Assembly (NCBI GenBank): GCA_041178325.1
Contig: JBEGVN010000014.1
Span: 33,409-97,408, forward strand
Origin: UBA6136 sp041178325
GTDB taxonomy: Bacteria > Pseudomonadota > Gammaproteobacteria > Methylococcales > Methylococcaceae
Length of the DNA stretch: 64,000 nt
Direction of reading: 5' to 3'
Shown: in pieces, positions 54,175-62,428 of the stretch
Numbering within the stretch: position 1 is the stretch's first letter
How the letters are laid out: each line of letters begins with the position of its first letter
Position numbers and translations under genes: made by a program
Notes under the pieces: model-generated
What the model was told of the DNA's origin: nothing
Seen by the model: the letters and a program-made list of their open reading frames with translations, nothing else
The model's database searches: none

Positions 54175-54804
54175 TCAGACGGTCTGCCGTCTTTTTATAT
54201 TCCTCTGTTTGATGACCAATCGAAGGAGCATCGATGTTAAATAGATCGAAGCAAAAATGAATGGTTCCGTAATGTCTTTTTTTACCAGCCACCAGAAGTG
54301 GATGACTCCGCCAAGCGTGATCAGATAAATCAGCCGGTGCAGCTTTCGCCATCGCTCGCCTCCGAGGCGACGCAGCATGCCATCGGTTGACGTCACGGCC
54401 AAAGGAATCATCAGGACGAGCGCCGTAAATCCAACGGTGATATATGGCCTTTTTGCGATGTCCTTGAGGATCCCCATCCAGTCAAAGAACTGATCAAGGA
54501 CGACATAGGTCCCGAGGTGCAAAAGGCTATAAAAGAATGCATACAGCCCCAACATGCGCCGAAAGCGACCGAGCCAGATGATGCCGGTCCATTGCCGCAC
54601 GGGGGTCAACGCCATGGTGAGTGTCAGAAAGGTGAGGGTCCAATAGCCGGTTTGACGCAGCACCTTTTCAATCGGATTCGCACCGAGAGAATCCATTGCA
54701 GCCCAACCCAAAAGACGCCCCAGGGGAACCAGCGCCAACAAAAAAACAACAGCCTTGAGTGCCCGTATCTGTGATTCACTCATGCGTCGAATATTGATGG
54801 TCAT
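54175..54804 (-). CDS. msrQ: MsrQ, haem-binding membrane subunit of MsrPQ
   Basis: Inner-membrane b-type haemoprotein passing electrons from the quinol pool or flavin reductase to MsrP. The 209 residues form six helices; LLHLGTYVVLD and WRKLHRLIYLITLGGVIHFWWLV carry the likely haem histidines, and TGYWTLTFLTLTMALTPVRQWTG is family-typical. AGAGGA lies 8 nt before ATG 54804. It is first in the msrQ-msrP pair. No regulator (HprSR) is adjacent. Confidence 0.93.
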   Translation of the reverse strand: MTINIRRMSESQIRALKAVVFLLALVPLGRLLGWAAMDSLGANPIEKVLRQTGYWTLTFLTLTMALTPVRQWTGIIWLGRFRRMLGLYAFFYSLLHLGTYVVLDQFFDWMGILKDIAKRPYITVGFTALVLMIPLAVTSTDGMLRRLGGERWRKLHRLIYLITLGGVIHFWWLVKKDITEPFIFASIYLTSMLLRLVIKQRNIKRRQTV

Positions 54805-54883
54805 GGCAGATTCCTCTACGAGGCCCTAAACTTAATGTGCACAAATAAATTTGTAGCCACAATTCTTATCCATAACCTGCCCC

Positions 54884-55891
54884 TCAAGGGAAGAGAGTCC
54901 CGGACAGGCGTGCCGATTCTTCGTATATCGACGGAACGGTCAAGCCTCTTGCAGAAAGGCGTGAACGACAGAGCGCGACCTGGAATTCAGCGGTATGAAT
55001 AAGCTCTGGCGGTGTGGCATGCGAGGGATCAATCCACTCCTTGGCTCGATTACTGGCCATCTCCCCAAAATGACGCGGCGATAGCTCGAATGCGAGGCCT
55101 CCGCCATTAGCGACGTAGTTGGCTTCTACGCCAATCGGGAGAGGCTTACTGTTGACTTCGGTCCAGTTCACTATTTCGCTGGCAGGGATCGACTTCAAAT
55201 CTTCTGCGCCTTTACCCAGTGAGTCGATATTAAGGACCAAAAGAACATCCAGATCCTGGTGTGAAAGCACGAACTCCTGCCACTGAGAAAAGCTATTAAC
55301 CAGCATCGCATCCGATAAGACATGTTGACTCCATGGACAGCCCTTGATCTGTTCTAACCGGGCCCGACCACTAGGATTATTGATGCCAATAACACCATAC
55401 TTCAGGTTAACGCCAGGATTTAGGATCTCAAGAAGTTCGTGGAACGGCTCCAGACTGAGCTGCTCTACGACGCCTGAGATATGGGTCTTGGATGCGTAGC
55501 CATAATATTCCGGGGATTGATCGATTCCTATAAATAGGAGGCGATTGTGATTGCGCTCCGCGATGATCCTTCCGACGCGCTCGTTTGCGACATCGTCAAC
55601 CAGAATGACAAGGTCAGGATCTTCCCGCTCCACAGATCTCAGCGCTCCGAGCGTTTGGGTATCGGAATCTGGTTGAAGATCCTGTTCAAGCGAATACCAG
55701 GACACCTTGGCGATCAGGTGTCTATCCCTCATGGTCTGCTCCCAGCCCGCCTTAAATTCTCTTGACCGATGGCTCCCCGCACTCTCACTTTCAATGATGA
55801 GAACGCGTGGGCGATTGACCATAAAAAAAACAAGGCTTGAAAAGGCGGCGAAAATAAACAGGCACACCATCAGCCGGCGCTGTCGAGTCAT
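54884..55891 (-). CDS. membrane-tethered periplasmic-binding-protein-like protein
   Basis: A 335-residue protein with one N-terminal membrane helix (about 8-24) and a periplasmic two-lobed binding fold (VLIIESESAGSHRSREFKAGWEQ, DPDLVILVDDVANERVGRIIAE, LLFIGIDQSPEYYG, LKYGVIGINNPSGRARLEQI, DVLLVLNIDSLG), similar to the ABC_sub_bind/BMP-like substrate-binding group. Its ATG overlaps the stop of the SLC13 gene (ATGA), so the two are translated together. There is no ABC permease or ATPase nearby; it may instead feed or sense for the SLC13 transporter. The ligand is unknown. A TTG 21 bp upstream is in frame but unlikely. Confidence 0.7.
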   Translation of the reverse strand: MTRQRRLMVCLFIFAAFSSLVFFMVNRPRVLIIESESAGSHRSREFKAGWEQTMRDRHLIAKVSWYSLEQDLQPDSDTQTLGALRSVEREDPDLVILVDDVANERVGRIIAERNHNRLLFIGIDQSPEYYGYASKTHISGVVEQLSLEPFHELLEILNPGVNLKYGVIGINNPSGRARLEQIKGCPWSQHVLSDAMLVNSFSQWQEFVLSHQDLDVLLVLNIDSLGKGAEDLKSIPASEIVNWTEVNSKPLPIGVEANYVANGGGLAFELSPRHFGEMASNRAKEWIDPSHATPPELIHTAEFQVALCRSRLSARGLTVPSIYEESARLSGTLFP

Positions 55892-57732
55892 AAGATGCCC
55901 AGCCAGCGCCAATAGGGAACGGAAAGATAAACCAATACAATTCGTCCGAGGTTCATTGCTTGATTGTAAAGATTGAATCGAGACGGAATCATGACCTTGG
56001 ATAGAGAAGATGACTGAGTCTGGGACCAGGAACCACTTTGATAGGGCATGAACCAGATATCGCTCAAAAATCCGCAGACGAAAAGTGATATCCAGGGATT
56101 AATGTGATTCTCGATTGCGATCGGGTTGAAGAGAGTGGTGACCAACAAAGCTGTCGGTGGGCCAGGCAGCATGAATCGGATCGGGAGGATCACTGCCATG
56201 ATGGCAGTGACAAACCGCCAGGGACTTTCCTCGATCCAGTAGGTAATGGAAGAAAGCGAGAAAAGGATGTACTGATCGACTCCAAGGCTCTCGGCAATAC
56301 GGATGAGGCACTGGCTTCCCATCAAAAAAAAGATCAGTGACCAATCAATATCCTTTCTAAACCCCGATTTGCTGATCAGTCCGAGAGAAAGCAGAGAAAA
56401 AAGCGTCAACCCTGCGATCGAACTCATGGGTATATGGTGATACTCATAGGTCATAGTCCCGATGATGAGGAAGAGTATCGCGATGGTTGCCGCCCACTCC
56501 TCAAAAGTCATGGGTCCGAGGACACTGAGTCCTTCGCTGATGATGCCTGATCGCACTGGTTCGGATTTCGCTGATCCCAAAAGTGACGTGGTCAGCAACA
56601 TATGGCAGATCCACATGCCAAGGGTCACGATCAGTGACGCCTCAACCCAGAAAAGGCCGTTAAATTCAGCGTGAATTTCTTTTGGCAGAAGGGGTGCAAG
56701 CGCAATGGTCGTTGCCTTGCTGGTCGGAAACATGCTGGAGAAAATAACCGATGCTGAATAACAGCAGGTCAAGATCGACGTTGCCGCAATGGGGTTCTTA
56801 TAGAGTCTCGCAAGACTTGCGATTTCTTGCATGATGGGAAGGAGAAGGGCCATTCGGCTGTTATTGCTGGGAATAATGGGGGAGACAATGAACCCCAGCA
56901 TCATTGGAATCTGAATTTGCCATTCAAAACGTTTAGGAAAGACGCTCAGAAAACCCAACAGCAGTCTGAAACTCAATCCGCTCGACATCAGAACGGAGCT
57001 CACGACCAAAACACATAAAAGTTCAATGAAAGAGGCCGAGGCAAAACCTGAAAGGGCTGTTTCAGCTGAGACGAGGCCTGTAAAGATGGCTGCTGCGATC
57101 CCGATGAAAGGCGGTATGAATTGATCGACCAGCGAAAAGAACCACAGAATCACGACGTCGAGCATGATGGCCAAAAAAACCGCAATGCTGCTATCCATTC
57201 CATTTGCTGTCAGCGCCCAATATAAAAGCCAGGGCCCTCCAATAGCCGTCAGCCAACCAGCTGTCTGAAACCAGGGGAGGGCATGGTGTTTCGAATCGGA
57301 TGGATAATCTGAGTGATCTGTCTGGCTTAGGGTGTTACGAAAGCGACCGGCCAGAATGGTCATCGCGTGATCCTTAACTTTTGGGGATGATTTCCCAATC
57401 GATTGCGCTGTATGAGGGTTGAGTTTCCAACCGTGAATTGTGCCTGACGCAATGACAGTAAAAAGATTGCTTTCAAATCCGGCCAACGATTCTTCGCCGC
57501 ACTCACGCTGTGGTTCTTTGGAGAGGGCCGGGGGATCAAAGAGAAGAGGCGGCGAATGGGTATCAAATTGAAAAAATCCCTGACAAGCCTCCCCCGATTG
57601 TTGAATGATATCCCCGGCTTCAAAGCTGCACGATTCAAATTGATTGATGAGCCTCGCCCATTGTTGGCGTTGCAAGGGGGAAAGTGCGTCTGCACTTTCG
57701 ATCAGGCTGTCTTTTCGGGATAAAGATGTCAT
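55888..57732 (-). CDS. SLC13/DASS-type anion transporter with N-terminal cyclic-nucleotide-binding-like domain
   Basis: A 614-residue fusion. Residues 1 to about 140 resemble a cyclic-nucleotide-binding barrel: an FEAGDIIQQSGE strand-turn typical of the fold start and GEESLAGFESNLFTVIAS at the phosphate cassette. The conserved Arg of the cassette is missing, so cNMP binding is doubtful. The rest is a 10-12 helix SLC13/CitT transporter with the paired sodium-site segments SPIIPSNNSRMALLLP and MLPGPPTALLVTTL. It probably imports a di- or tricarboxylate or sulfate-like anion. It is coupled to the binding protein downstream. An in-frame TTG (57798), overlapping the PPOX stop by 8 bp, is an alternative start. 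Confidence 0.75.
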   Translation of the reverse strand: MTSLSRKDSLIESADALSPLQRQQWARLINQFESCSFEAGDIIQQSGEACQGFFQFDTHSPPLLFDPPALSKEPQRECGEESLAGFESNLFTVIASGTIHGWKLNPHTAQSIGKSSPKVKDHAMTILAGRFRNTLSQTDHSDYPSDSKHHALPWFQTAGWLTAIGGPWLLYWALTANGMDSSIAVFLAIMLDVVILWFFSLVDQFIPPFIGIAAAIFTGLVSAETALSGFASASFIELLCVLVVSSVLMSSGLSFRLLLGFLSVFPKRFEWQIQIPMMLGFIVSPIIPSNNSRMALLLPIMQEIASLARLYKNPIAATSILTCCYSASVIFSSMFPTSKATTIALAPLLPKEIHAEFNGLFWVEASLIVTLGMWICHMLLTTSLLGSAKSEPVRSGIISEGLSVLGPMTFEEWAATIAILFLIIGTMTYEYHHIPMSSIAGLTLFSLLSLGLISKSGFRKDIDWSLIFFLMGSQCLIRIAESLGVDQYILFSLSSITYWIEESPWRFVTAIMAVILPIRFMLPGPPTALLVTTLFNPIAIENHINPWISLFVCGFLSDIWFMPYQSGSWSQTQSSSLSKVMIPSRFNLYNQAMNLGRIVLVYLSVPYWRWLGIL

Positions 57733-57790
57733 GGAGAGCGACGTTTGTAATTTCTTGAGAGAGTGAACGCTGTAGCTCGGTGGGTTCTCA

Positions 57791-58447
57791 TTATCCAAGG
57801 CCTTTCAGGACCATTTCTCCATATTGTTCAGGGGTTATCGTGCCCCCCATTTCGTTGGCTTTGCTCTGATCCTTGGGTGGCAGTACATCCTGAACCGCAT
57901 CAATACGCTTCCATTGGGGCAAAGGCGCATGACCTGCTTCGCACGGCACATATTTTGATGATTCCAAGGGTTCCATGCGGTGAATGTAGCGAGGACAATT
58001 AATGAAGACTTCCTGTATTTCCACTCGGACAATCAACTCGGCACCAGGATAGGTTTTCGTTAAGGGATCATGCTCCTCGATTCGCGCATCGCCGTGTATT
58101 CGCATGCGGTGTGGCGTTTGAAAATCGATCAGGAGCATTCCGATCTTGGCATTTCCCTGGATATTGCCCATCGATAAATACATTCCATTGCCGTCATAGC
58201 TTGGGAAGGCGATTTTTCTTGAATTTACCACGGTGATAAGGCCAGGGTGCCCGCCTTTGTATGAGCAGGTGGGATAACCCCGTTGATCGATGGTGGATAA
58301 AAAGAAGAAATCACGACTTTGAATGAAGGGCTGATCCTGTTCGCTGATTTCTTTGGACACGATCATTGATTCGAGGCGATCTGCAAGATTCTGGCTTTGA
58401 TGTTGTGACTGAAGGTCACGATGATAAGGGCTATAGAATGAGCTCAT
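57791..58447 (-). CDS. pyridoxamine-5'-phosphate-oxidase-like flavin protein
   Basis: A 218-residue cytosolic protein of the split-barrel PPOX class. FFFLSTIDQRGYPTCSYKGG, VNSRKIAFPSYDGNGMYLSMGNIQGN and GMLLIDFQTPHRMRIHGDA match the FMN-binding core. Members reduce or oxidise varied small molecules (F420, haem-like, organophosphorus or nitro compounds) with flavin; the substrate is open. AGGA lies 6 nt before the ATG. It is the first gene of the tight run with the CNBD-SLC13 transporter and the binding protein, so it may act on whatever that transporter moves. The Cys-rich loop NCPRYIH is typical of the group. Confidence 0.82.
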   Translation of the reverse strand: MSSFYSPYHRDLQSQHQSQNLADRLESMIVSKEISEQDQPFIQSRDFFFLSTIDQRGYPTCSYKGGHPGLITVVNSRKIAFPSYDGNGMYLSMGNIQGNAKIGMLLIDFQTPHRMRIHGDARIEEHDPLTKTYPGAELIVRVEIQEVFINCPRYIHRMEPLESSKYVPCEAGHAPLPQWKRIDAVQDVLPPKDQSKANEMGGTITPEQYGEMVLKGLG

Positions 58448-58615
58448 TCGGATTCCTAGGCTAAGGGATGGTTTTTTTAATGAAGCGTAGTAGTCTCCAT
58501 ATCTCTATGCAACGCCCGTTTTCAGCAGGGGAATTTGATATTCACCAGCACCCGGGTTTTTTGTTGTTTTTTCAACCGAGTCGCGGGTCTCTCTCCATTT
58601 TTCACGCAGCGCCCA

Positions 58616-60178
58616 ATGTTACTGGCCAAATTAGGTTCGATCACACGGGTCCCCATCGGGGTATTGATCTTCATTTGTGGAGTAGCCCATGCAGGTATGG
58701 GACAGCCCTCCAATCGTCAATCAGAGCTTGGCAATATCCTCATGCAACTTCACCAGCGAGAGGGAATTCGTTTTAAGGTGCATGATGCACTGGTACATGA
58801 CGTGATCCATGTCACGGCATATCCCGGAAAGCCTTATGACCTTGCAAGTCTCCTTAAAGGTTACAACTGGATCGGTGTCAGGGATGTTTCAGGCTCCTGG
58901 ATTTCCATCAACATTACGGGACGAAATGGTGATGGGGTGACGGCTCCAGATAATCATTTGGCTTTATCACCCTTAAGGTATCGTGCCCCACCGAAGCGTG
59001 TCCCGGAAAAATTCCGAGACTTTCCCAAAGGATCGGTTCATCCGATCGACATTTCAGGTTCGATGCTCCGAAAGATGTCTCTCGGGGATCCGTTGGTGCT
59101 GTCCTTGCCCTCAGGTGATCATGCGCTGATTCATGATCGGGCTTGGGATCATGCGAATGGGGATCGGACATGGGTTGGAAAGGAAATGACCGATAAGGGG
59201 TTGTACCGTACGCTGATTACCTTGGGTGATCAGGATCAAATCGACGGGCAGATCGTAACTCCAGAGGGTACCTATCAACTGGAGTCTGATGATAATGGGC
59301 AATGGCTCATTGATATGAAGGCTTCCGGCCTACAACCAGGAAACTTCGATCAAGGAGGTATCCCTCCCTTCATTCCAGCGGTAGCCAACTCAACGATGGC
59401 ATCCTCTGTAACAAGCGCGACCACCACAAGCCAGTCCCCGGGTTTTACCGGCGGATCATCAGGAAACGCTACAACTCAGATCGATCTTTTGCTGCTCTAC
59501 GCAGATGATCTTTCCAGCATGAACCCTCAAACCAGATTGAATAGCCTGGTCGCCTTCGCCAATCAGGCCATGGTGGATAGCAAGATCAGCCTTCAATTTA
59601 ATGTTTTAGCTGCAAAGGAGGTGGCCGATTCAAATGAAGCGACTAATCTCATCGCCTTGAATCAATTAACGGCCGCCCAGGAATCTTTCAAAAATGTTCC
59701 CCAGCAACGCGAAAAGTTGGGTGCTGATGTGGTCCTATTGATCAGATCGTTTCAGCCGACAACGGCCGATAAAACATGCGGTGATGCATGGATTAATGGC
59801 GGAACGGGAAGTGGATTCTCACCGGATCTTGCCTTTGGTGTCGTCAATGATGGACGTGCGGGAGGGCTCTATTGCAGTAATTACACCCTGGCGCATGAAC
59901 TTGGGCATCTACTGGGCGCGGCGCATGATCGTACTCATGCAACGAGCTCGGGACACTTCACTTTTTCCTATGGTTACGGAAAGCAAGGTGTTTTTGGCGA
60001 TATCATGAGTTACTTCTCACCTGAAGTCGGCATCTACGCCAATCCTGAGCTGACTGACTGCCTCGGCCTCCGCTGTGGAATTGAAATTGGAAAATCCGAT
60101 GAGGCCGATATTGCAGCAACTTTGAAAGTTTCCGGACCGGTTGTTGCCAAATTTCATACTCGCCCAGCCCAAGATTGA
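58616..60178 (+). CDS. secreted metzincin zinc protease
   Basis: From ATG 58616 a 520-residue exported protein with a signal peptide ending near GVAHAG. The zinc motif HELGHLLGAAHDR is at 427-439, followed by the metzincin Met-turn in DIMSYFS, so it is a reprolysin/M12-like endopeptidase; four cysteines in the catalytic domain may form disulfides. The N-terminal part, with GIRFKVHDALV and SLLKGYNWIGVRD, resembles a short STN-type domain and probably serves as propeptide or outer-membrane contact. A Thr/Ser-rich linker (about 280-310) joins the two. The true start is uncertain; TTG 58535 is in frame with GGGG 4 nt upstream. It is followed 14 bp later by yigZ. Confidence 0.78.
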   Translation: MLLAKLGSITRVPIGVLIFICGVAHAGMGQPSNRQSELGNILMQLHQREGIRFKVHDALVHDVIHVTAYPGKPYDLASLLKGYNWIGVRDVSGSWISINITGRNGDGVTAPDNHLALSPLRYRAPPKRVPEKFRDFPKGSVHPIDISGSMLRKMSLGDPLVLSLPSGDHALIHDRAWDHANGDRTWVGKEMTDKGLYRTLITLGDQDQIDGQIVTPEGTYQLESDDNGQWLIDMKASGLQPGNFDQGGIPPFIPAVANSTMASSVTSATTTSQSPGFTGGSSGNATTQIDLLLLYADDLSSMNPQTRLNSLVAFANQAMVDSKISLQFNVLAAKEVADSNEATNLIALNQLTAAQESFKNVPQQREKLGADVVLLIRSFQPTTADKTCGDAWINGGTGSGFSPDLAFGVVNDGRAGGLYCSNYTLAHELGHLLGAAHDRTHATSSGHFTFSYGYGKQGVFGDIMSYFSPEVGIYANPELTDCLGLRCGIEIGKSDEADIAATLKVSGPVVAKFHTRPAQD

Positions 60179-60192
60179 TGGGCAACTAACTT

Positions 60193-60780
60193 ATGCCTGA
60201 GACCATTCACGGGCCTGCTTTCAGCGAATTAATCATCAAAAAAAGCCGATTCCTGGGATTGGTCCAACCTGTTAGCGATCGTGCGCATGCACTGCGGCAG
60301 GTTGCTTTAGTTCGACATGAACACCCCGCAGCCACCCATGTCTGTTGGGCCCTGATGGCTGGGGGGCATTCAGCCGCAGTCGATGACGGAGAGCCGAGTG
60401 GAACTGCAGGTCGGCCGATGCTGGAGGTGCTACGGCACCAGCATCTCGAAGGTGTTCTGGCGACTGTGGTTCGTTACTACGGTGGGATTAACCTTGGGGC
60501 CGGAGGTTTGGTTCGTGCGTATACCGATGCGGTTGCTCAGGCGCTCAAAAATGCGATCAAAATTGAATTGGTGCCGCAAAAAACCCTGGAATGTATCGTC
60601 CCTTATCCTCTGGAGGGCCTGTTCCGAAATCGGATTCAACAACAAGGAATTACTCTTCTGACCATCGAAAGGGCGATGGAACTCAAGATACTGGTACAAG
60701 GCCCTGATGATCAGTTGTCCGCGATTGTGAATACCTTAACGAATGAGAGTCAGGGGCGCATTCGCTGGAGTGAATATTAA
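60193..60780 (+). CDS. yigZ: YigZ/IMPACT-family protein
   Basis: A 195-residue cytosolic protein of the YigZ (UPF0029/IMPACT) family. The N-terminal half shows the family core: KKSRFLG, HPAATHVCWAL, DDGEPSGTAGRPM and VVRYYGGINLGAGGLVRAY; the C-terminal ferredoxin-like domain follows. Length matches E. coli YigZ (204). The family binds nucleic acids or ribosome-linked factors; no reaction is established. It lies 14 bp after the protease gene and is probably co-transcribed, though the two are unlikely to be functionally linked. Confidence 0.92.
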   Translation: MPETIHGPAFSELIIKKSRFLGLVQPVSDRAHALRQVALVRHEHPAATHVCWALMAGGHSAAVDDGEPSGTAGRPMLEVLRHQHLEGVLATVVRYYGGINLGAGGLVRAYTDAVAQALKNAIKIELVPQKTLECIVPYPLEGLFRNRIQQQGITLLTIERAMELKILVQGPDDQLSAIVNTLTNESQGRIRWSEY

Positions 60781-61074
60781 GCCTGTCGTTTTCTTTTGCA
60801 TCCACTTGAATGGCAAAGATACAGGCTCTCGCTTTTGGGAAAATAGGAGTTGAGAACAGCGTCCGTGGTGACTCCCTGAACCTATCTTATGAGGATCTGA
60901 AGGGTCTATGAGCGGGAAGATCGCGGGGGGGAGGGGTGTTTAATCTGTTTTTGCCTTCGGTGAGGGATTTCGCCCTCACCGGCGAGCAAAAAGGACTAAA
61001 CCCGGTTGTTGCGTGAGCAGGATTAAATCCTTACGCAGATCAACCGAGTGTCTTGCAAAGTTATCCGATATACC
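60781..61074. other. 294-bp convergent intergenic region with three hairpins
   Basis: Lies between yigZ and the DUF5765 gene. Hairpin 1 (60781-60826) pairs GCCTGT with ACAGGC. Hairpin 2 (60948-60992) pairs TTTTTGC with GCAAAAA and, inside, CGGTGAGGG with CCCTCACCG. Hairpin 3 (61003-61046) pairs CGGTTG with CAACCG, TGCGT with ACGCA and AGGAT with ATCCT. The T and A runs lie inside the stems, so classical termination is only possible for hairpin 2. No coding frame with start signals. A mobile hairpin element or structured RNA is possible. Confidence 0.45.
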
Positions 61075-61821
61075 TTACGCCTTGGCCAGTCGAGCGTAAT
61101 AAGGCCAGTTCACCACGTGAAGATGTCTTCTGATAGGTGACTTGATGACTGAAAGGCACAACGCGATAGAGAAAAGACACCAGACGGCGGCATATTCATT
61201 AGGATCGCGGGTTGTCAGAATCGAGAGGATCGGGCCCATGAAGATATGGAACAGTACAAAACGCCATGATCCATAAATGACCGGGAGAACAAATCCAACG
61301 AGGATATAGGACAGACCATGAAGCCCCAGGAAATAGTTCGGTATCAGGTAGGAAAGGTCAAACTGAATACCGTTGAGGGGGAGCTGCCATGCGATGTGCC
61401 AATCACCGGATACGGAGCAGGCTTTTGAGCCACAGAAAGCTTCAAGGCCTTGAATGCAATGTCCGCCCCAGTCAAAGGGGTACATCTTGACCAACATGCC
61501 TATGGAGCCAACTGCGCAGAGGGTGTAGACCGCGGTGCTGATTTTTTCCTTGACGCTCTGCGGGATAAAGTACATGGCCACCATATTAACGAAGAACGGC
61601 TGGAAGGCGATATGGATATAACCAAAAAAGGTCAATATCTGGTTGGGTGGACTGTCACAAAGATTAATGTAAACGTAAGTTGCAGCCTGCAATAACTCCA
61701 TGCAGGCAAAGTAGGTCAGTGGGATCCATAGATCTTTCGACTCACCTTTGTATGCGATGTACGCCGCCGTACCAAAACCAACAGTCGCCAATACGGCCGA
61801 TGCCTCACCACTCCAGCACAT
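61075..61821 (-). CDS. DUF5765 membrane protein
   Basis: A 248-residue inner-membrane protein with seven or eight helices and the family N-terminus MCWSGEASAVLATVGFGT, followed by LTYFACMELLQAATYVYIN. Four cysteines in the loop HCIQGLEAFCGSKACSVSG, with others elsewhere, could form periplasmic disulfides. AGAGG lies 8 nt before the ATG. Function of the family is unknown; I see no linked gene that would explain it. Confidence 0.8.
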   Translation of the reverse strand: MCWSGEASAVLATVGFGTAAYIAYKGESKDLWIPLTYFACMELLQAATYVYINLCDSPPNQILTFFGYIHIAFQPFFVNMVAMYFIPQSVKEKISTAVYTLCAVGSIGMLVKMYPFDWGGHCIQGLEAFCGSKACSVSGDWHIAWQLPLNGIQFDLSYLIPNYFLGLHGLSYILVGFVLPVIYGSWRFVLFHIFMGPILSILTTRDPNEYAAVWCLFSIALCLSVIKSPIRRHLHVVNWPYYARLAKA

Positions 61822-61933
61822 AACGTTTACCTCTTCGATTGATGTCGATCGTTCTTATTGAAAACAAGCAAGTCGCATGAGGAGAGCCAAGTGCGATGTT
61901 CTCTCCCGATGCCCTGCATGGTCTAACCACGCA

Positions 61934-62179
61934 TTATGCAGAATGTGGGCCAATAAAGGCATGTACCCCTTCAGATTTTATTTCCCCGATGGCCTCTGCA
62001 AGCGCAGCTTCGTCCGTTGCAAATGAATTTTCCCAGACCGTTGAGTTGTTGAATTCATCGACAACTTCAAGCGTCCACTCAGTATCAGGCAAGCGATAGA
62101 TGTTGATCTCAAGCGTATGACCATCCATGGCATAGGTGGTCTGTAAGTCTGAATAAATCAGTTCCGGTTCGTTTGTCAT
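61934..62179 (-). CDS. small acidic conserved protein
   Basis: An 81-residue acidic protein with a single alpha/beta pattern: HTLEINIYRLPDTEWTLEVVDEFNNSTVWE, then FATDEAALAEAIGEIKSEG. There is no signal peptide or cysteine, so it is probably cytosolic. The start at 62179 has GGAG about 8 nt upstream; the frame is open 20 codons further to 62239 without start signals. It is separate from the DUF5765 gene (112 bp). Similar small proteins occur in many gammaproteobacteria, with no known role. Confidence 0.68.
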   Translation of the reverse strand: MTNEPELIYSDLQTTYAMDGHTLEINIYRLPDTEWTLEVVDEFNNSTVWENSFATDEAALAEAIGEIKSEGVHAFIGPHSA

Positions 62180-62428
62180 ATGAATCTCCGGGCTAGTGGT
62201 CTTGGGTAGAACACCGCTGAGGACGTTGACGTAGGCCAATAGGCCAGACGTTTCGATCCTGTGTCAGCATCGGACTTTGGAAGAGGGAGTCTGCGTGACC
62301 ATGTTCTTATTTTTTTGCTTGGTCGGTCGGTGACTTGTCGGCTGGTATCACCAGAGCGCGAATCGTAGCGACAAAGGCGAATGATGGGAAGGCCCTGTCG
62401 CAACGCTAACTTTTGGACAAAAAGGGTT

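Noticed and set aside
62176..62403. 75-codon minus-strand frame upstream of the small acidic gene
   Set aside because: Arg/Ser-rich, no homology seen and no start signal.
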